From contig NZ_JAGGKA010000001.1 of assembly GCF_017873215.1 (NCBI RefSeq), forward strand, positions 1 to 64,000: a DNA stretch of 64,000 nt, given 5' to 3'. Under the pieces are notes generated by a model. The model was not told the DNA's origin and made no database searches. It saw only the letters and a program-made list of their open reading frames with translations. The stretch comes from Clostridium tetanomorphum (GTDB lineage Bacteria; Bacillota; Clostridia; Clostridiales; Clostridiaceae). This document shows, piece after piece, positions 8,922-18,749 of the stretch (position 1 is the first letter of the stretch; the number at the start of each line of letters is the position of its first letter). Both the position numbers and the translations under genes were made by a program.

Positions 8922-10703
8922 ATGAAAAAACTAAAGATATACAATAGTTTTTTTATTGGATTGGTAATGGTATTTATCATTAGCTTAGGTAGCAGTACTG
9001 TTAATGCAGCACCAAAGCAAAAAAGATTAGCTGGTGCAGATAGATTTAAAACAAGTAGTGCGGTAGTAGAAGATGGATGGAAGCGATGTGATAATGCTAT
9101 TTTAGTAAATGGAGAAAACTATCCAGATAGTTTAAGTGCTGCAGTTTTAGCTAAAAAGTATAATGCGCCACTTATTTTAACTAGAAGCAACTCTTTGGAG
9201 GAAAATGCTAAAAAACAACTTCAAAGGTTAAAAACAAAACATGTGTACATAGTTGGTGGACAAGGTGTAATTAAGGCTAATGTAGAAGAAGAATTAACTA
9301 AACTTAATATGACTACAGAAAGAATAAGTGGTAAGGATAGATATGCAACTTCTGTGGCTATAGCTGAAAAAATAGGTATAAAAAATGGTGTAATATTAGC
9401 TACAGGTAATGATTATACAGATGCATTAAGTATAGCTCCTATAGCAGCTAAATTACAAATACCTATATTATTGATACCTAAAGATAATGTTCCCCAAACT
9501 ACTGCTGATTTTATGAAAGGAAAAACTGTATCTAAAACTTACATAATAGGTAGTACTAGTATAATTAGCGATAAAGTAGCTAGTACTTTTAGAAATGTTC
9601 AAAGAATAAGTGGAAAAGATAAATATGAAAGAAATATAAATATTATAAAAACATTTGAGGATAATTTAGATTTTAGCAATGCTATAATGGCCTATTCTGA
9701 AGGGTTTGCAGATGCACTATCTGGAACTGCTTATGCTGCAATAAAAAATAATCCTATTGTTCTTGTTGGGAAAAATCCAGCAGAAGCAACAAAAGGATAT
9801 ATTACAGATAAAGATATAAAAAATTTAATCATACTTGGTGGAAGTGCGGGAATAACAGATAGAACTATTAATACTATATATGAAGATAGAGAAAAAGATG
9901 ATTCTAATAAAGATAAAGATTCAAAACATACAGAAAAAGAAAAAGTAGAGGATACATATAAAAATGGTAATATTGAAGTACAAATATCTAAATATAATCA
10001 TTCAGATGGAAACGATATTAAATTTATAGTAATTCATGACACAGGAAATTACAAAGACACTGCTAAAAATAATGCACATTATTTTGGAGGAGGAGACAGG
10101 CAAGCATCAGCACATTATTTTATTGATGAAAATTCTATAGTACAAGTAGTAGAAGAATATGATGCTGCATGGCATTGTGGTGATGGAGGAATGAAATATG
10201 GTATAGGAAACCATAACTCTATAGGAATAGAAATGTGTAATTCTGGTGGGTATATATCTGAAAAGACTATAAATAATACTTTAGACCTAGTTAGATATTT
10301 AATGAAAAAGTATAATGTTCCAATAGAAAATGTTGTAAGACATTATGATGCTAGTGGGAAAAATTGTCCAAATAATATGTCGGCTAATAATTGGGAAAAG
10401 TGGCATGAGTTTAAAGCAAGATTAGTTGGAAATAGTAGTTCTGTACAATCATCTGAAAATGGTAGTTCTACAGAATCTAAAAGATTATTAAAATTAACAT
10501 CACCATTAATGTATGGAGAAGATATAAAAGAACTACAGAATAATTTAAAAACATTAGGATTTGATTTAGAGGCAGATGGATATTATGGAGAGGACACTAA
10601 AAAAGCAGTTATTGAATTTCAGAAGTTACATACATTTATAGAAACTAATGGAATTGTTGGAAAAGAAACTAAAGAAGCTATTAAAGAGTATGTAGGTAGA
10701 TAA
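8922..10703 (+). CDS. Secreted CWB2-repeat N-acetylmuramoyl-L-alanine amidase with peptidoglycan-binding domain
   Basis: Predicted exported autolysin (593 aa). Residues 1-30 are a signal peptide ending VNAA. Three cell-wall-binding-repeat-2 units follow, opening RLAGADRFKTS (about 35), RISGKDRYATS (134) and RISGKDKYERN (228); in clostridia these anchor proteins to the wall through an anionic polymer. After a charged linker (320-345) comes an Amidase_2 domain with zinc ligands H372 (VIHDTG), H474 (VRHYD) and C482 (KNCP). The C-terminal domain (about 525-590) is a PG_binding_1 module (IKELQNNLKTLGF, DGYYGEDTKKAV). Monocistronic, with its own promoter and terminator. Confidence 0.93.
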   Translation: MKKLKIYNSFFIGLVMVFIISLGSSTVNAAPKQKRLAGADRFKTSSAVVEDGWKRCDNAILVNGENYPDSLSAAVLAKKYNAPLILTRSNSLEENAKKQLQRLKTKHVYIVGGQGVIKANVEEELTKLNMTTERISGKDRYATSVAIAEKIGIKNGVILATGNDYTDALSIAPIAAKLQIPILLIPKDNVPQTTADFMKGKTVSKTYIIGSTSIISDKVASTFRNVQRISGKDKYERNINIIKTFEDNLDFSNAIMAYSEGFADALSGTAYAAIKNNPIVLVGKNPAEATKGYITDKDIKNLIILGGSAGITDRTINTIYEDREKDDSNKDKDSKHTEKEKVEDTYKNGNIEVQISKYNHSDGNDIKFIVIHDTGNYKDTAKNNAHYFGGGDRQASAHYFIDENSIVQVVEEYDAAWHCGDGGMKYGIGNHNSIGIEMCNSGGYISEKTINNTLDLVRYLMKKYNVPIENVVRHYDASGKNCPNNMSANNWEKWHEFKARLVGNSSSVQSSENGSSTESKRLLKLTSPLMYGEDIKELQNNLKTLGFDLEADGYYGEDTKKAVIEFQKLHTFIETNGIVGKETKEAIKEYVGR

Positions 10704-10717
10704 ATTAAATAGAGATT

Positions 10718-10759
10718 AAGCATTATAAATTAGAAATAATTTGATAATGCTTATTTTTT
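10718..10759 (+). terminator. Terminator after the autolysin gene
   Basis: AAGCATTAT (10718-10726) pairs with ATAATGCTT (10744-10752), followed by ATTTTTT. The loop is 17 nt, longer than usual. Confidence 0.6.
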
Positions 10760-10876
10760 ATAGCATTTACAATACGGATGTTATATTATAAAATTATATG
10801 AAACTTATTACAGTTAGTATATTTGTTTAAATTCATAATGTGTTGAACAAAATATGTTTTATAAGGAGATGAGGTT

Positions 10877-12661
10877 ATGATAAGTGGCAATATAGAAGGA
10901 ATTAGAGATATATTATTAGAAAAATTAGAAAAGATATATGACATAAAAGTTCCTAAAGATGAAGTGTTTAATATAGAATTATTAAATATAATATCGGAAG
11001 TTACTTCTAACATAGGAAGAGAAGTAAGTGTAGCTATAGATAGAAAGGGAAATGTAGTAGATGTAGCACTAGGAGATAGTACTACTGTAGAAGTACCTAT
11101 AATAGATATAAAAGAAAAAAGATTATCAGCAATAAGAGTGATTCACACACATCCTAATGGCAATTCTAGACTATCAGCTTTAGATGTATCAGCTCTTATT
11201 AAGCTTAAATTAGATTGTATTGGAGCTATAGGGGTTGATGAGACAGGAGTTACAAATGTTACATTGGGGTTTTGTGGGATAGAAAATGATCTTTTAGTAG
11301 CTGAAATAACTAAAGAAATGACTATAGAAGAAACTATGAGATTTAATTTATTAGATAAAGTAAGGTATGCAGAAGAATCTATAAAATTAAATAGAGTAGA
11401 AGAAGATAATAGCGAGAAAGCTATTTTAGTTGGAGTTGAAAGTGAAGAGAGTTTAGAAGAATTAGAAGAATTGGCTAAAGCATGTAATGTTATTACAGTT
11501 GAAAAAGTGTTGCAGAAAAGATACAAAGTTGATTCAGCTTTTTATGTTGGTAAAGGTAAAGTTGAGGAAATTGCTTTATTAAGGCAGGCAAGAAAAGCTA
11601 ATGTAGTTATATTTGATGATGAATTGACAGCTTCACAGGTTAGAAATCTTGAAGATTTTATTGGTGTAAAAGTAATAGATAGAACTACATTGATTCTAGA
11701 AATATTTGCCAAAAGGGCAAAAAGTAAGGATGGTAAAATTCAAGTAGAACTTGCACAATTAAAGTATAGATTGCCAAGATTATCAGGTCTTGGTACAGTT
11801 TTATCAAGAACTGGCGGAGGAATTGGAACTAGGGGGCCAGGAGAAAAAAAGTTGGAAACAGATAAAAGGCATATAAGGGAAAGGATATATGATTTAACAA
11901 AAGAATTAGAGAAAATAAAAAAGACAAGAGAGACTCAAAGAGATAATAGAAATGACATACCTAAGGTATCCTTAGTAGGATATACTAATGCAGGAAAATC
12001 AACTTTAAGAAATGTTCTTTATAATATGTATCCTGCTAAAGAAGGAATTCAAAAAGAAAATGTATTTGAAGCAGATATGCTTTTTGCTACATTAGATACC
12101 ACTACTAGAGCAATATTGCTTCCTAATAACAGAAATATTACATTAACAGATACTGTAGGATTTATAAGAAAACTTCCTCATGATTTAGTTGAGGCTTTTA
12201 AATCAACATTAGAAGAAGTTATTTATTCTGATGTGTTATTACATGTAGTAGATATATCATCAGATTCCTATGAAGAACAGATACAGGCAGTAAATGAAGT
12301 ATTAAAAGAGCTAAGTTGTTTGGATAAACCAACTATTCTTTTACTAAATAAGGTAGATAAAATTAATGAAGAAAAGTTATCAGATATAAGAGAAAAATTT
12401 AAAACATTAGATTGTATAGAAATATCAGCAAAACAGGGGAGAAATTTAGAAAAGCTTTTAGAAGAAATAATTAATAAGTTACCATATAAATTAATCAAAG
12501 CAGAGTATTTAATACCATATTCAGATGGTTCAACAGTGGCATATTTACATAGAAATGGAAATATTAATATAGAAGAATACAAAGAAGAGGGAACTTATAT
12601 AAGCGCTGAAGTAGATGAGAAAGCATATAATGTATGTAAGAAATATATGATTAGTGAATAA
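10877..12661 (+). CDS. hflX: Ribosome-associated GTPase HflX with JAMM/MPN-like N-terminal domain
   Basis: HflX binds the 50S subunit and splits stalled or stressed ribosomes. At 594 residues this copy is some 150 longer than the typical bacterial protein of about 430. The HflX part starts near residue 175: nucleotide-independent domain, glycine-rich linker ([20 protein letters not shown]), G1 [11 protein letters not shown]3 [17 protein letters not shown] and G4 LLNKVDKI. Residues about 40-150 form an extra domain with H90-T-H92, seven residues, then S100-A-L-D103. That is the JAMM spacing HxHx7SxxD, with a possible upstream Glu at E49. The start is set by AAGGAGATGAGG before ATG. Single gene, flanked by non-coding DNA. 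Confidence 0.92.
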   Translation: MISGNIEGIRDILLEKLEKIYDIKVPKDEVFNIELLNIISEVTSNIGREVSVAIDRKGNVVDVALGDSTTVEVPIIDIKEKRLSAIRVIHTHPNGNSRLSALDVSALIKLKLDCIGAIGVDETGVTNVTLGFCGIENDLLVAEITKEMTIEETMRFNLLDKVRYAEESIKLNRVEEDNSEKAILVGVESEESLEELEELAKACNVITVEKVLQKRYKVDSAFYVGKGKVEEIALLRQARKANVVIFDDELTASQVRNLEDFIGVKVIDRTTLILEIFAKRAKSKDGKIQVELAQLKYRLPRLSGLGTVLSRTGGGIGTRGPGEKKLETDKRHIRERIYDLTKELEKIKKTRETQRDNRNDIPKVSLVGYTNAGKSTLRNVLYNMYPAKEGIQKENVFEADMLFATLDTTTRAILLPNNRNITLTDTVGFIRKLPHDLVEAFKSTLEEVIYSDVLLHVVDISSDSYEEQIQAVNEVLKELSCLDKPTILLLNKVDKINEEKLSDIREKFKTLDCIEISAKQGRNLEKLLEEIINKLPYKLIKAEYLIPYSDGSTVAYLHRNGNINIEEYKEEGTYISAEVDEKAYNVCKKYMISE

Positions 12662-12761
12662 ATTATAAATGATAAATTATGAAATGAATATAGAGGATAG
12701 ATAAGTAAAATTTTCAACTATTAACTGTCTTCTATTAATGAATTAAAGCGGGGGTTGTTAT

Positions 12762-14057
12762 ATGAGTATTTTAATTAAAGATACAATGATAGTTACTATG
12801 GATGAAGATGGGAAGATTATAGATAGGGGATATATATTAATTGAAGACAAAATAATAAAGGAAATTTCCTATGGAGAATATTTAGGAGAGTTTATAGAAA
12901 AGTATAATGATTTGGAAGTTATAGATGGCAAAGGATATTGCGTTATGCCTGGACTTATAAATTGCCATACTCATGCAGCTATGACTATATTAAGGGGCTA
13001 TGGAGAAGGGTTACCTCTTATGAGATGGTTAAATGAAAGAATATGGCCTATGGAAAGTAAGTTTAAAGAAAGGCATATAAAGTTAGGTACAGAAATTGCC
13101 TGTATGGAAATGATTGGAACAGGAACTACTTGTTTTAATAACATGTATTTTTATGAAGAAGAAGCCATTAAAGTGGCAGAAGAATTCAATATTAGAGCTA
13201 TTTTAGGTATACCCATAATAGGAGATACTTGGGAGGAAACATTAAAAACAGCGTTAGATTTTCATAAAAAAGTTAAAAGAAGAAATGATAATTTAATAAA
13301 AACTATGTTAGCTCCACATTCTCCATATACTTTAGAGAAAGAAGCTCTAGTTTGCGTAGGTAAAGAGGCTAAAAAAATAGAAAGCGGAGTTCACATACAT
13401 ATAGGCGAGACAGAAGATGAGGTTAATATATTAAAGGAAAAATATAATCTTACAGCTTGTGAATTATTACTTCAAAGTGGGATATTTAAAAATAAAGTAG
13501 TTGGAGCACATTGTGTTCATTTAACAGATGAAGATATAGAAATATTGAAAGAAAATAAAGCTAGTGTTGTTTATAACCCTCAAAGTAATATGAAATTAGC
13601 TAGTGGTGTAGCAAGAATAATTCATATGTTAGATAAAGGTATAAATGTATGTTTGGGAACAGACGGCACTTCTAGTAATAATAATTTAAACATGATAGAG
13701 GAAATGGAGACAGGAGCTTTGCTCCAAAAATTATGGTATAAAGATGCCACTAAATTAGATGGAGAAGAAGCAGTTAAAATGGCCACGATAAATGGAGCTA
13801 AAGCTTTAGGAATAAATAATTTAGGGATAATTAAAGAAGGATATCTAGCAGATTTAATAATGATCAATTTAAATAAACCAAATTTAATCCCTAATCACAA
13901 CATACATTCAAATATAGTATTTTCTGCAAATGGTAGTGAAGTGGAATATGTAATAATAAACGGAAAAATAATCATGAGAAAAGCAGAATTTTTAAATATA
14001 GATAAGGAAAGAATAATGTATGAGTTTAAAGCTTTATGTAAAGAATTTAAACAATAA
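12762..14057 (+). CDS. mtaD: Amidohydrolase, 5-methylthioadenosine/S-adenosylhomocysteine deaminase type
   Basis: Metal-dependent deaminase of the ATZ/TRZ branch (431 aa). The fold is complete: the N-terminal beta domain, GLINCHTHAAMTILRGYGE with the first HxH metal pair, VHIHIGET, the third histidine in VGAHCVHL, and the catalytic Asp in CLGTDGTSSNN. The most likely substrates are S-adenosylhomocysteine, MTA or adenosine, but related guanine or chlorohydrolase activities cannot be told apart by eye. ATG is preceded by GCGGGGG about 6 nt upstream. Stands alone between hflX and rubredoxin. Confidence 0.8.
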   Translation: MSILIKDTMIVTMDEDGKIIDRGYILIEDKIIKEISYGEYLGEFIEKYNDLEVIDGKGYCVMPGLINCHTHAAMTILRGYGEGLPLMRWLNERIWPMESKFKERHIKLGTEIACMEMIGTGTTCFNNMYFYEEEAIKVAEEFNIRAILGIPIIGDTWEETLKTALDFHKKVKRRNDNLIKTMLAPHSPYTLEKEALVCVGKEAKKIESGVHIHIGETEDEVNILKEKYNLTACELLLQSGIFKNKVVGAHCVHLTDEDIEILKENKASVVYNPQSNMKLASGVARIIHMLDKGINVCLGTDGTSSNNNLNMIEEMETGALLQKLWYKDATKLDGEEAVKMATINGAKALGINNLGIIKEGYLADLIMINLNKPNLIPNHNIHSNIVFSANGSEVEYVIINGKIIMRKAEFLNIDKERIMYEFKALCKEFKQ

Positions 14058-14195
14058 AAAATGTAGAAAAAATATTAAAAAATGGTATAAATTAAAAAAT
14101 AAAGATGATATAATTGATTTGTAGTATAAAGATACTTATAGGACATTAAATGTTTACAAAATATTATCAATATTGTGAGCAGAGGAGGAGTTTTC

Positions 14196-14357
14196 ATGGA
14201 TAAGTATGTATGCAATGTGTGTGGATATATATATGATCCTGCACAGGGTGATCCGGATAATGGAGTAAAGCCAGGTACAGCTTTTGAACAGATTCCAGAC
14301 AATTGGGTATGTCCTTTATGTGGTGTAGGTAAAAGTGAATTTGAAAAAGTAAAATAG
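14196..14357 (+). CDS. Rubredoxin
   Basis: Small iron-sulfur electron carrier (53 aa). Iron is bound by the two knuckles [10 protein letters not shown] and [12 protein letters not shown], and the conserved [12 protein letters not shown] loop lies between them. I start at the ATG at 14196, 8 nt after GAGGAGG; an upstream in-frame ATG (14175) would run through that ribosome site. In anaerobes rubredoxin feeds electrons to oxygen- and peroxide-reducing enzymes; none is encoded next to it here. Confidence 0.95.
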   Translation: MDKYVCNVCGYIYDPAQGDPDNGVKPGTAFEQIPDNWVCPLCGVGKSEFEKVK

Positions 14358-14366
14358 TTTATAGTT

Positions 14367-14401
14367 AATAGGTGATTAATTTGTTTGATTAATCACCTAT
14401 T
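14367..14401 (+). terminator. Hairpin after rubredoxin
   Basis: A perfect 14-bp inverted repeat, AATAGGTGATTAAT (14367-14380) and its complement at 14388-14401, with a 7-nt loop. It is followed only by AAATTT, so it is a terminator-like hairpin without a long T run. Confidence 0.55.
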
Positions 14402-14782
14402 AAATTTATACAATATATAGAAGTTTGGTTTTATATGAAAGTAAAATTGTTTTTTTATTGCAATATTTTAATTGTGGTAAAAATGTTAGAATTAATAAGC
14501 ATAGTTAAAATCGGCATTAAACATAATAATATTTTTTAAAATAAAGGCCTATTTTAAATAAAAATGCAATTGATTTAAAAATAACTTTCATATATAATTA
14601 TTCTTAGCTTCATATGAAAGTCTATTTAAAGAAGCGTAATAGAAGCATATAGTCTAACTATAAATGCAGAGAGTATTGAGGATAGTGCTATAGGATAAAA
14701 TAATTATGGTAGTATACATTTATTGTATTTAATATCTACACAGTTGTGGTATTGAAATTATATTATGAAGGGGCTGAAAAGT
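14402..14782 (+). other. Non-coding leader region upstream of pyruvate carboxylase
   Basis: About 380 nt without a supported reading frame. ACTTTCATAT (14584-14593) and ATATGAAAGT (14612-14621) form an inverted pair with an 18-nt loop. I recognise no known riboswitch motif. A promoter for pyc must lie here but no near-consensus pair stands out. Confidence 0.35.
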
Positions 14783-17700
14783 TTGATAAAAAGATTTAAA
14801 AGAGTTTTAGTTGCAAACAGAGGAGAAATTGCTATAAGAATTTTTAGAGCTTGTCAAGAGTTGGGGATAAGAACCGTTGCTATTTATTCAGATGAGGATA
14901 AATGTGCATTATTTAGAACAAAGGCAGATGAATCCTATTTAATTGGTAAAAATAAAGGGCCTGTAGAGGCTTATTTAAATATTGATGAAATAGTTCACTT
15001 AGCTATCAAAAAAGGAGTAGATGCTATACACCCTGGATATGGATTTTTATCAGAAAATCCTGAGTTTGCTAGGAAATGTAGAGAAGCTGGAATTGAATTT
15101 ATAGGTCCAACTCCAGAGATGATGGAGCGTGTAGGAGACAAAATACAATCTAAGCTAGTGGCTAAAGATGCAGGAGTTCCTACTATACCAGGTGTAGAAA
15201 AATCAATTGATTCTGAAGAGGAAGCTTTAGGAATTGCCAAAACTTGTGGATATCCAGTAATGATAAAAGCTTCAGCCGGTGGTGGCGGAAGAGGAATGAG
15301 AATTGTAAGAAATGAAAAAGAGCTTGTTTCAACTTTTAGAAATGCTAAAGAAGAAGCTAGAAAAGCATTTGGTATAGATAGTTTATTTATAGAAAAATAT
15401 TTAGAGGGACCTAAGCATATAGAAGTTCAAATATTAGGTGACAAGTATGATAACATTGTGCATTTATATGAAAGAGATTGTTCTATACAAAGAAGACATC
15501 AAAAAGTAATAGAATTTGCACCAGCTTTTTCAATTTCAGAAGAAAAGAGACAGGAAATTTGTAATGATGCTTTAAAAATTGCTAGATCTGTTGGATATGT
15601 TAGTGCTGGAACAGCAGAATTTTTAGTGGATAAACATGGTAATCATTATTTTATAGAAATGAATCCAAGAATACAGGTTGAACACACAGTAACAGAAGTG
15701 CTTACAGGAATAGATATAGTACAAAGTCAGATATTAATTGCACAGGGTTATGCACTAAATTCAAAAGAAATTAATATAAATTCTCAAAAGGATGTAGAAA
15801 AAAGAGGATATGCAATACAATGCAGAGTAACCACAGAAGATCCTATGAATAATTTTGCACCAGATACAGGGAGAATAGATATTTATAGAAGTGGTTCTGG
15901 TTTTGGAATAAGATTAGATGGAGGAAATGGTTTTACAGGAGCTATAATAAGTCCATATTATGATAGTCTTTTAGTAAAAACTACAGCATGGTCAAGAAGT
16001 TTTAAAGATACAGCAAGAAAGGCAATTCGTTCTATTAAGGAATTAACTGTATCAGGTGTTAAAACTAATGTAGACTTTTTAATAAATGTGCTTAATCATC
16101 CAACATTTTTACAGGGAGCGTGTACTACAACTTTTATAAATGATAATCCAGAACTTTTTGATATATCACCTAAAGAAGATGAAGAATTAAGAGTATTAAA
16201 ATATATAGGAGAAAAAGTAGTAAATGAAACAAAAGGAAATAAGCCTAATTTTGATGTACCTGTAGTGCCTAAAAATTTAAAAGAAGGAGAATTAAAAGGC
16301 ACTAAGCAAATATTACAGGAAAAAGGACCAATTGGGCTTGTAAAATGGATAAATGAACAAGAAAAACTTTTAGTTACAGATACTACTATGAGAGATGCAC
16401 ATCAATCTTTAATGGCTACAAGACTTAGAAGTAAAGATATGATAAAAATTGCAAAGGCAGAAGCTAATCTTGCAAAAGAATTATTCTCAATGGAAATGTG
16501 GGGTGGAGCAACTTTTGATGTAGCCTATAGATTTTTAAAAGAAAATCCTTGGGAGAGATTAGAAAGGATTAGAAAGAAAGTACCTAATATATTACTTCAA
16601 ATGTTAATAAGAGGGTCAAACGCTGTAGGATATAAGAATTATCCTGATAATGTTATTAAAGAATTTATAAAACAGTCTTCAGAATCTGGAATAGATGTAT
16701 TTAGAATTTTTGACTCACTAAATTGGATAAAAGGTATGGAAATAGCTATTGAGACAGCATTAGATACTGGAAAAGTAGTAGAAGGATGTATTTGTTATAC
16801 AGGAGACATTTTAGATTATTCTAGAGATAAATATTCATTAGAATACTATATTAAAAAAGCAAAAGAAATTGAAAAAACAGGAGCTCATATACTTGGTATA
16901 AAAGATATGTCAGCTTTATTAAAACCATATGCGGCAGGAAAATTGATAAAAGCATTAAAAAATGAAATTTCATTACCAATACATCTTCACACTCATGATA
17001 CGACAGGAAATGGTGTAGCTACTATACTTATGGCAGCAGAAGCAGGTGTGGATATAGTAGATACAGCTTTTAGTAGTATGTCAGGGCTTACAAGTCAGCC
17101 AGCATTAAATTCTGTAGTTGCTGCTCTAGAGAATACAGAAAGAGATACTGGACTTAACTTAGATAATTTACAAAAAATATCTGACTATTGGAGTGCTGTA
17201 AGACCAGTATATGCACAATTTGAATCTGGATTGAAATCAGGTTCTACTGAAATATATAAATATGAAATACCTGGAGGACAATATTCAAATCTAAAAACTC
17301 AAATAGAAAGCTTTGGTTTAGGGCATAGATTTGATGAAGTTAAAGAGATGTATAAAAAAGTAAATGAAATGTTAGGTGATATAGTTAAGGTAACACCTTC
17401 TTCAAAAATGGTAGGAGATTTAGCTATATTTATGGTTAAAAATGAATTAACTCCTGAAAATATTTATGAAAGAGCAGAAAATATGGCATTCCCAGATTCA
17501 GTGGTATCTTTCTTTAAAGGTATGATGGGACAGCCAGAAGGTGGATTCCCAGAAAGGCTACAAAGTTTAGTGTTAAAAGGGGAAAATGGTATAGATAGAC
17601 GTCCAGGAGAATTATTACCACCGGAAGACTTTGAAAAGATTAGAAAACATCTTAGTGAAAAATATAATATGAAACCATCTAATAAGGAATTATTAAGTTA

Positions 17701-18226
17701 TGCTCTTTATCCAGAAGTATTTGAGGATTACATCAAATATCTACAAGAGTATGGAGATTTAAGCCATATGGGTAGTGATATATTCTTCCATGGGCTAAGA
17801 GAAGGAGAAACAAGTGAAATTGAAATTGCACAAGGAAAGACGCTAATAATTAAACTTCTTCAAATAGGAAAACTGAATAAAGGTAAGAGAACTATAGTAT
17901 TTGAAGTGAATGGAAATAGAAGAGAAATAGAAATATTAGATAAAACCAATAGTATAAATAAGTTAAATAATGATGAGGAATCAATACAAATAGCTGATCA
18001 ATATGATAAATATCAAATTGGAGCTAGTATACCAGGAACTATATTGAAAGTGTTAGTAAAAGAAGGGGATATTGTAAAAGAGGGAGACAGTATTGCAATT
18101 ATAGAAGCTATGAAAATGGAGACTAATATTGTAGCTAGAGTAAATGGAAAAGTAAAGAAGATATTTGTTAAAGAAGGACAGCAAGTAAAGTCATCTCAAC
18201 TTATAATTAAATTATCACAAGATTAA
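14783..18226 (+). CDS. pyc: Pyruvate carboxylase
   Basis: Biotin-dependent ATP:pyruvate carboxylase making oxaloacetate, the anaplerotic entry to aspartate and the partial TCA cycle. All modules are in one chain: biotin carboxylase (KRVLVANRGEIAIRIFRAC, ATP loop ASAGGGGRGMRIV, EMNPRIQVEHTVTE), carboxyltransferase (LLVTDTTMRDAHQSLMATR, with the carboxylated-Lys segment LGIKDMSALLKPYAAG), and a C-terminal biotinyl domain with EAMKMETNIVA. I favour the TTG at 14783 (1147 aa), 8 nt after AAGGGG. The in-frame ATG at 14765 has no ribosome site and would put that AAGGGG inside the coding region. Confidence 0.95.
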   Translation: MIKRFKRVLVANRGEIAIRIFRACQELGIRTVAIYSDEDKCALFRTKADESYLIGKNKGPVEAYLNIDEIVHLAIKKGVDAIHPGYGFLSENPEFARKCREAGIEFIGPTPEMMERVGDKIQSKLVAKDAGVPTIPGVEKSIDSEEEALGIAKTCGYPVMIKASAGGGGRGMRIVRNEKELVSTFRNAKEEARKAFGIDSLFIEKYLEGPKHIEVQILGDKYDNIVHLYERDCSIQRRHQKVIEFAPAFSISEEKRQEICNDALKIARSVGYVSAGTAEFLVDKHGNHYFIEMNPRIQVEHTVTEVLTGIDIVQSQILIAQGYALNSKEININSQKDVEKRGYAIQCRVTTEDPMNNFAPDTGRIDIYRSGSGFGIRLDGGNGFTGAIISPYYDSLLVKTTAWSRSFKDTARKAIRSIKELTVSGVKTNVDFLINVLNHPTFLQGACTTTFINDNPELFDISPKEDEELRVLKYIGEKVVNETKGNKPNFDVPVVPKNLKEGELKGTKQILQEKGPIGLVKWINEQEKLLVTDTTMRDAHQSLMATRLRSKDMIKIAKAEANLAKELFSMEMWGGATFDVAYRFLKENPWERLERIRKKVPNILLQMLIRGSNAVGYKNYPDNVIKEFIKQSSESGIDVFRIFDSLNWIKGMEIAIETALDTGKVVEGCICYTGDILDYSRDKYSLEYYIKKAKEIEKTGAHILGIKDMSALLKPYAAGKLIKALKNEISLPIHLHTHDTTGNGVATILMAAEAGVDIVDTAFSSMSGLTSQPALNSVVAALENTERDTGLNLDNLQKISDYWSAVRPVYAQFESGLKSGSTEIYKYEIPGGQYSNLKTQIESFGLGHRFDEVKEMYKKVNEMLGDIVKVTPSSKMVGDLAIFMVKNELTPENIYERAENMAFPDSVVSFFKGMMGQPEGGFPERLQSLVLKGENGIDRRPGELLPPEDFEKIRKHLSEKYNMKPSNKELLSYALYPEVFEDYIKYLQEYGDLSHMGSDIFFHGLREGETSEIEIAQGKTLIIKLLQIGKLNKGKRTIVFEVNGNRREIEILDKTNSINKLNNDEESIQIADQYDKYQIGASIPGTILKVLVKEGDIVKEGDSIAIIEAMKMETNIVARVNGKVKKIFVKEGQQVKSSQLIIKLSQD

Positions 18227-18287
18227 ATAAGATTTTATAAAGATAGTAATATATTAAAATTTAGAATTATATCATCATATATAGCAT

Positions 18288-18326
18288 AAAAAAGTGGTCT
18301 ACAAGCATATTTGTAGACTACTTTTT
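18288..18326 (+). terminator. Terminator after pyc
   Basis: Arms AAAAAAGTGGTCTACAA (18288-18304) and TTGTAGACTACTTTTT (18311-18326) form a long stem with one G-T pair and end in a T run. Confidence 0.85.
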
Positions 18327-18391
18327 GCATATAAATATAAAATTAGAAGAAAATTAATAATGTGATAACATATAAGAAAAGAGGGAAAAAA

Positions 18392-18613
18392 ATGAGTAAG
18401 GTTTGTCCTGTTTGCAATGAATTAACAATGATAACATTTAACTGTAGTAAATGTGGAAATATTATGGTAGATAAAGGTAGGGTGCAAGAATATATGGATC
18501 CTTATGGACCACAGATGCCTATAGATGATAGAGAGAATTATTGTCTACATTTATTTCAATGTTTAAAATGCAAGAATATGGAGAGGAAAAGAATAGAAAA
18601 AGTAAAAATATAA
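18392..18613 (+). CDS. Small zinc-ribbon protein
   Basis: A 73-residue protein starting at the ATG at 18392, 7 nt after GAGGGA (an upstream in-frame ATG at 18362 lacks a site). Three CxxC knuckles are visible: CPVCNE, CSKCGN and CLKCKN, enough for one treble zinc ribbon plus a spare pair. No known domain name can be assigned. It is flanked by terminators on both sides and is therefore monocistronic. Confidence 0.7.
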   Translation: MSKVCPVCNELTMITFNCSKCGNIMVDKGRVQEYMDPYGPQMPIDDRENYCLHLFQCLKCKNMERKRIEKVKI

Positions 18614-18619
18614 AATTAG

Positions 18620-18651
18620 AAATGAATTTTTGAAGGAAAAAATTCATTTTT
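18620..18651 (+). terminator. Terminator after the zinc-ribbon gene
   Basis: AAATGAATTTTT (18620-18631) pairs with AAAAATTCATTT (18637-18648), followed by TTAA. A/T-rich but perfect over 12 bp. Confidence 0.55.
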
Positions 18652-18749
18652 AACATTGAGAGTATTGTAATTATGTTTATTAATATTATATAATAGGAGA
18701 TAATTTATTACTTTATTATGTCACCATAATTAAAAGGGGGAGAAGAATT

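Noticed and set aside
11143-11526. Minus-strand frame of 127 codons inside hflX
   Set aside because: Antisense to the JAMM-like domain region; explained by mirrored codon use.
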